The notes beneath the pieces are model-generated. The model was not told the origin of the DNA. It was given only the letters and a program-made list of their open reading frames with translations, and searched no databases. A program made the position numbers and the translations under genes. From PALSA-911 sp963743035 (GTDB taxonomy: Bacteria; Pseudomonadota; Alphaproteobacteria; Acetobacterales; Acetobacteraceae), in NCBI GenBank assembly GCA_963743035.1, contig CAVUOB010000009.1, forward strand, positions 1 through 64,000: a stretch of 64,000 nucleotides of DNA, in the 5' to 3' direction. Positions 60,735 through 64,000 of this stretch are shown here, piece after piece (positions within the stretch are counted from its first letter, which is position 1; each line of letters starts with the position of its first letter).

Positions 60735-62039
60735 ATGAAGAGAGAAACGATTGCCGTCCACGGCGGCTATGAATCGGATCCCACCACCGGGGCCGTGGCG
60801 GTGCCGGTCTACCAGACAGTGGCCTATGCGTTCGACAGCGCCGACCATGGCGCTGCGCTGTTCAACCTGGAGGTGGAGGGCTATCGCTATACCAGGATCA
60901 GCAACCCGACCAACGTGGTTCTGGAAAAGCGGGTGGCTGCCCTCGAAGGCGGGATCGAAGCCCTGAGCGTCAGTTCCGGACAGGCCGCCCTGCACTACGC
61001 GGTGCTGAACCTGGTGGAACCCGGGAAGCATATCGTCTCGGTTCCACAGCTCTATGGCACGACCCATACGCTCTTCGCCCATTTTCTGCCGAAGCTCGGG
61101 ATCCACGTGCGGTTCGCCGAAAGCGATCGGGCCGCCGCGATCGAGAAGCTCATCGACGAAGACACCAGGGGCGTGTTCTGCGAAAGCGTCGGCAATCCCG
61201 CCGGCAATATGTGCGACATCGAGGCGCTGGCGCAGGTCGCCCACAAGCATGGTGTTCCATTGCTGGTGGACAACACCGTGGCCACGCCCGTCCTGCTGCG
61301 CCCGATCGAGTATGGCGCCGATATCATCGTCCATTCGCTGACCAAATTCCTCGGCGGCCACGGCACGACCTTGGGCGGAGCCATCGTCGACAGCGGAAAC
61401 TTCCCCTGGGAGCGGCACGCCGAGCGCTTTCCGATGTTCAACGAAGCGGACGAATCCTATCACGGCCTCGTCTACACCCAGCATTTCGGCGCCGCCGCAT
61501 ACATCGCGCGCTGCCGCAGCGTCTACCTGCGGACCACCGGTTCGTGCCTGTCGCCGTTGAGCGCCTTCCTCCTGCTCCAGGGCATCGAGACGGTCGCGGT
61601 TCGCGTCGAGCGCCATGTGGCGAATGCCCGGGCCGTGGCTGAATTCCTGCGCGCCGATCCCAGGGTTGACTGGGTGAATTACGCCGGCTTCCCGGACAGC
61701 CCGTACCATGCCCTGGCCAGGAAGTATCTGGGCGGCAGGGCGTGCTCGATCCTGACCTTCAGCATCCGCGGCGGAACGGAAACCGGGAAGGATTTCTACG
61801 ATGCGCTGAAGCTGATCAAGCGTCTGGTCAATCTCGGCGACACCAAGTCCCTGGCCTGCCATCCGGCATCGACGACGCATCGCCAGATGTCGGCCGAACA
61901 GCAGCGTATAGCAGGCGTGGGGCCGGGAACGATCCGGCTGAGTGTCGGCATCGAACATATCGATGACATCATCGCCGATCTCGACCAGGCGCTGGAGGCG
62001 GGTACCGGCCTGTCGAGCACCTACTCGGCTGTGGCGTGA
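60735..62039 (+). CDS. metY: O-acetylhomoserine sulphhydrylase-like PLP enzyme
   Basis: 434 residues with GAGCAGG before the ATG at 60735. It belongs to the Cys/Met-metabolism PLP family: AVHGGYESDPTTGAVAVPVY, YTRISNPTNVVLEKR and the PLP Lys in HSLTKFLGGHGTT at about residue 204. The insertions and the motif SGNFPWERHAERFP fit O-acetyl-L-homoserine sulphhydrylase (MetY), which makes homocysteine from O-acetylhomoserine and sulphide. It overlaps the MetA-like gene by GTGA at its alternative start, so the two are coupled. Other gamma-replacement reactions are possible. Confidence 0.9.
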   Translation: MKRETIAVHGGYESDPTTGAVAVPVYQTVAYAFDSADHGAALFNLEVEGYRYTRISNPTNVVLEKRVAALEGGIEALSVSSGQAALHYAVLNLVEPGKHIVSVPQLYGTTHTLFAHFLPKLGIHVRFAESDRAAAIEKLIDEDTRGVFCESVGNPAGNMCDIEALAQVAHKHGVPLLVDNTVATPVLLRPIEYGADIIVHSLTKFLGGHGTTLGGAIVDSGNFPWERHAERFPMFNEADESYHGLVYTQHFGAAAYIARCRSVYLRTTGSCLSPLSAFLLLQGIETVAVRVERHVANARAVAEFLRADPRVDWVNYAGFPDSPYHALARKYLGGRACSILTFSIRGGTETGKDFYDALKLIKRLVNLGDTKSLACHPASTTHRQMSAEQQRIAGVGPGTIRLSVGIEHIDDIIADLDQALEAGTGLSSTYSAVA

Positions 62040-62068
62040 TCGCGATCGGACCAGGAGGCATCCGCACG

Positions 62069-63181
62069 ATGTTTCGAGACCGTCTTCCCTCCAGGCAGAA
62101 AAAATCGATCTCCCATCGCGACCCCATCGTCATCGCGCTCCTCAACAATATGCCGGACGCGGCCCTGGAAGGGACAGAACGCCAGTTCTGCGCCCTTCTG
62201 TCGGCCGCGTCGCGGGACTTCGTTGTGCGCCTGAAATTATATTCCCTGCCAGAGATCGCACGCTCGGATGCCACCCGGTCCCATATCTCCCGCTACTATG
62301 ATGATATCGCGGAGCTGGAGGACGATCCGCCCGACGGGCTGATCGTTACGGGAACCGAGCCGCGTGCGCGCTCCCTCAGCGACGAGCCATTCTGGCCGGC
62401 CCTGTCAAAGCTGGTTGCATGGTCGAACGACCACACGATCTCCAGCATCTGGTCCTGTTTAGCCGCGCATGCCGCCGTCCTGCATCTGGACAGCATCGAC
62501 CGCCGCCCCCTCGATGGCAAATTGTCGGGTGTGTTCGACTGCCAAATAGGGTCCGCCGACCACGACATCGTATGGGGAACCCCAGGGCGGTGGCGGGTCC
62601 CCCATTCCCGCTTCTACGACCTGCCCGAAGAGGCACTGGCAGCGCGGGGCTACGACATCTTGTCGCGGTCGCCCCATTCCGGAGTCGACATATTCCTCAA
62701 GCAGGCGGACAGTCTTTTTCTGTTTTTTCAGGGCCATCCGGAATATGGCGCGGCCAGCCTGCTCAAGGAATATCGCCGCGACGTCACCCGATTTCTGTCC
62801 CGGGAACGGGAGACCTATCCCGGAATTCCGCACGGCTATTTCAACGCGCATGTCGCCTCGGAACTCGTCGGCTTCCAGGAACGGGCGCTGCGCGATCGCA
62901 GCCTTGATCTGCTCCCGGAGTTCGGCGCGCTGGTCGCACGGGCGGAGCTGCAGGCGCCCTGGTTTTCCACCGCCGTCCGGATTTACGCGAACTGGCTGTC
63001 CTATCTGGACAGTGAACGAACGCGCCGTGCCAGCCCGGACAGGTTGCATGAAGTCAACGCCAGCCTGCCCCACCCCGCGCTCACAGCCTCCACGCGGGAA
63101 GGGTTTTTTGCGCGTTCGCAAGGGGGCCTGCGGTCGCCCGACGCGAAGGGGTGGTTCCAGGGATTGATCCGCCCGGGTTAG
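62069..63181 (+). CDS. MetA-like homoserine acyltransferase
   Basis: 370 residues from the ATG at 62069, which has a perfect AGGAGG ten bases upstream. A GTG at 62036 overlapping the MetY stop is the alternative start. It matches the MetA family: DGLIVTGTEPRARS, ending in SSIWSCLAAHAAVLHL (acyl-acceptor Cys), KLSGVFDCQ, VPHSRFYDL and the triad end FFQGHPEYGAASLL. MetA enzymes acylate homoserine with succinyl- or acetyl-CoA. With the MetY next to it this gives a two-step path to homocysteine. The family sequence is divergent, with an extended C-terminus, so another acceptor is possible. Confidence 0.85.
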   Translation: MFRDRLPSRQKKSISHRDPIVIALLNNMPDAALEGTERQFCALLSAASRDFVVRLKLYSLPEIARSDATRSHISRYYDDIAELEDDPPDGLIVTGTEPRARSLSDEPFWPALSKLVAWSNDHTISSIWSCLAAHAAVLHLDSIDRRPLDGKLSGVFDCQIGSADHDIVWGTPGRWRVPHSRFYDLPEEALAARGYDILSRSPHSGVDIFLKQADSLFLFFQGHPEYGAASLLKEYRRDVTRFLSRERETYPGIPHGYFNAHVASELVGFQERALRDRSLDLLPEFGALVARAELQAPWFSTAVRIYANWLSYLDSERTRRASPDRLHEVNASLPHPALTASTREGFFARSQGGLRSPDAKGWFQGLIRPG

Positions 63182-63193
63182 GAGGGGCATGCC

Positions 63194-63982
63194 GTGCAAG
63201 AGGATACCAGGAACGGCTTTCCCAGGCGCGCAAGCTTTCTGGGCGTCACGGTGAACCTGCTGACCATGCAGGAAACCGAAGACTATGTGGTCGCTGCCAT
63301 CCGGGAAAGGCGGTTCATACAGCACGTCGCCATGAACGTCGCCAAGCTGGTCAATCTTCGCCACGACGCGGAGTTGCAGGCCGACGTCCTCGGGGCCGAT
63401 CTCGTATCCATAGACGGAATGGGAATCCTGATCGGCGCGCGGATGCTGGGCGTGCATGCGCCCGAACGCGTCGCCGGCGTGGACCTGATGGAAAATCTTC
63501 TGGCACGATGCGCGCAGGACGGCTTTCGTCCCTATCTGCTTGGCGCCCGCGCGGATGTACTGGAACTGGCGGTCCAGGAACTCGCGCGACGGCACCCGAC
63601 GCTGCGCCTGGCCGGCACGCACCACGGCTACTTCACGACGGACGAAGAGCCGGACATCATCGCGGAAATTCGCGCCGCCAGGCCGGATTGCCTGTTCGTG
63701 GGCATGCCGACCCCGCGCAAGGAACGCTTCATGGCCCGGCACCGCGCGGCCCTGGCGGTGCCATTCATCATGGGGGTCGGCGGTGGCCTGGACGTGCTGG
63801 CCGGGCATGTTCGCCGCGCCCCGGTCGCGTGGCAGCAAAGCGGTTTCGAATGGCTCTACCGAACCCTGCAGGAGCCCAGGCGCATGTGGCGGCGCTACCT
63901 CACCACGAACCTCGCCTATGCCGGCCTATTGGCGGGCGCCATCCTCCGAAAACCCCTGGGTCTCGGTGGCCCGTATGGATGA
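63194..63982 (+). CDS. WecG/TagA/CpsF-type glycosyltransferase (GT26)
   Basis: 262 residues from a GTG with GGAGGGG upstream. The conserved segments are VAMNVAKLVNLRHDAEL, SIDGMGILIGARML, the VGMPTPRKERFM segment and a GVGGGLDVLAGHVRRAP stretch. These enzymes (for example GumM) add a sugar such as ManNAcA or glucuronic acid to a lipid-linked intermediate at the membrane. It lies 12 bases after the MetA-like gene and completes the EPS gene set with the GumD- and GumC-like proteins. Confidence 0.92.
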   Translation: MQEDTRNGFPRRASFLGVTVNLLTMQETEDYVVAAIRERRFIQHVAMNVAKLVNLRHDAELQADVLGADLVSIDGMGILIGARMLGVHAPERVAGVDLMENLLARCAQDGFRPYLLGARADVLELAVQELARRHPTLRLAGTHHGYFTTDEEPDIIAEIRAARPDCLFVGMPTPRKERFMARHRAALAVPFIMGVGGGLDVLAGHVRRAPVAWQQSGFEWLYRTLQEPRRMWRRYLTTNLAYAGLLAGAILRKPLGLGGPYG

Positions 63983-64000
63983 CGTCGCCGTCCGCGGGGC
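63975..64000 (+). CDS. Possible start of the next gene (partial)
   Basis: An ATG at 63975 overlaps the end of the WecG-type gene and stays open (MDDVAVRG) to the right edge of the window. With only eight residues visible, nothing more can be said. Confidence 0.25.

Overview
This is a GC-rich bacterial chromosomal window. Gene content (a MucR/Ros-type regulator, CYP153 P450, AsmA, an OmpA pair, folB next to a pteridine-reductase-like SDR, GumC/GumD/GumM-like exopolysaccharide genes) points to an alphaproteobacterium, plausibly Rhodospirillales/Acetobacteraceae. The lineage is an inference from gene families. I saw no rRNA, tRNA, CRISPR array or transposase gene.

Layout. (1) 1-7951: a truncated coiled-coil protein and two very large multidomain glycosyltransferases (GT2+GT9 and GT2+GT4-like), probably for surface-polysaccharide assembly. 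(2) 8007-23036: housekeeping and envelope genes: AsmA, a STAS protein, a lytic transglycosylase with a SPOR-like end, a lipoprotein coupled to a cupin, MucR, an enoyl-CoA hydratase-like protein, a fatty-acid-hydroxylase-family protein, a serine hydrolase, Ada, and two OmpA-like genes of which the second is broken by several frameshifts. (3) 23314-33913: a folB/SDR/DUF1491 operon, an NMT1-type ABC transporter, NIPSNAP, DUF429 and NTF2-like proteins, a multi-pass membrane protein, a ketopantoate-reductase-like protein and an M20 hydrolase. (4) 34064-42178: ManC (GDP-mannose supply), a HAD phosphatase, an anti-sigma factor with no sigma gene beside it, a CYP153-type alkane hydroxylase, a Baeyer-Villiger-type monooxygenase and an AEC transporter. 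(5) 42311-53475: a 1853-residue secreted-type protein built of three ~489-residue repeats and six FG-GAP/VCBS-like repeats, an uncharacterised protein, a FATP-type acyl-CoA synthetase, and an acyl carrier protein/AMP-ligase/SDR operon. (6) 54294-64000: an exopolysaccharide locus (polyprenyl sugar-phosphate transferase, Wzc/GumC-type tyrosine kinase, WecG/GumM-type transferase) that also holds a PLP decarboxylase gene (frameshifted), a possible haem-oxygenase-fold protein, a MetY homologue and a MetA-like homologue.

The ends of the window and the acyl/exopolysaccharide region fit a common theme of polysaccharide synthesis, export and possible acyl or amino-acid-derived decoration. ManC could feed mannose to it from a distance.

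Two structural features run across the window. Many short tandem repeats (12-24 bp units, 2-6 copies) sit at gene starts, gene ends and gene junctions, several carrying the stop codon inside the unit. A composite palindromic element occurs twice in rearranged form (20419-20583 and 35526-35745).
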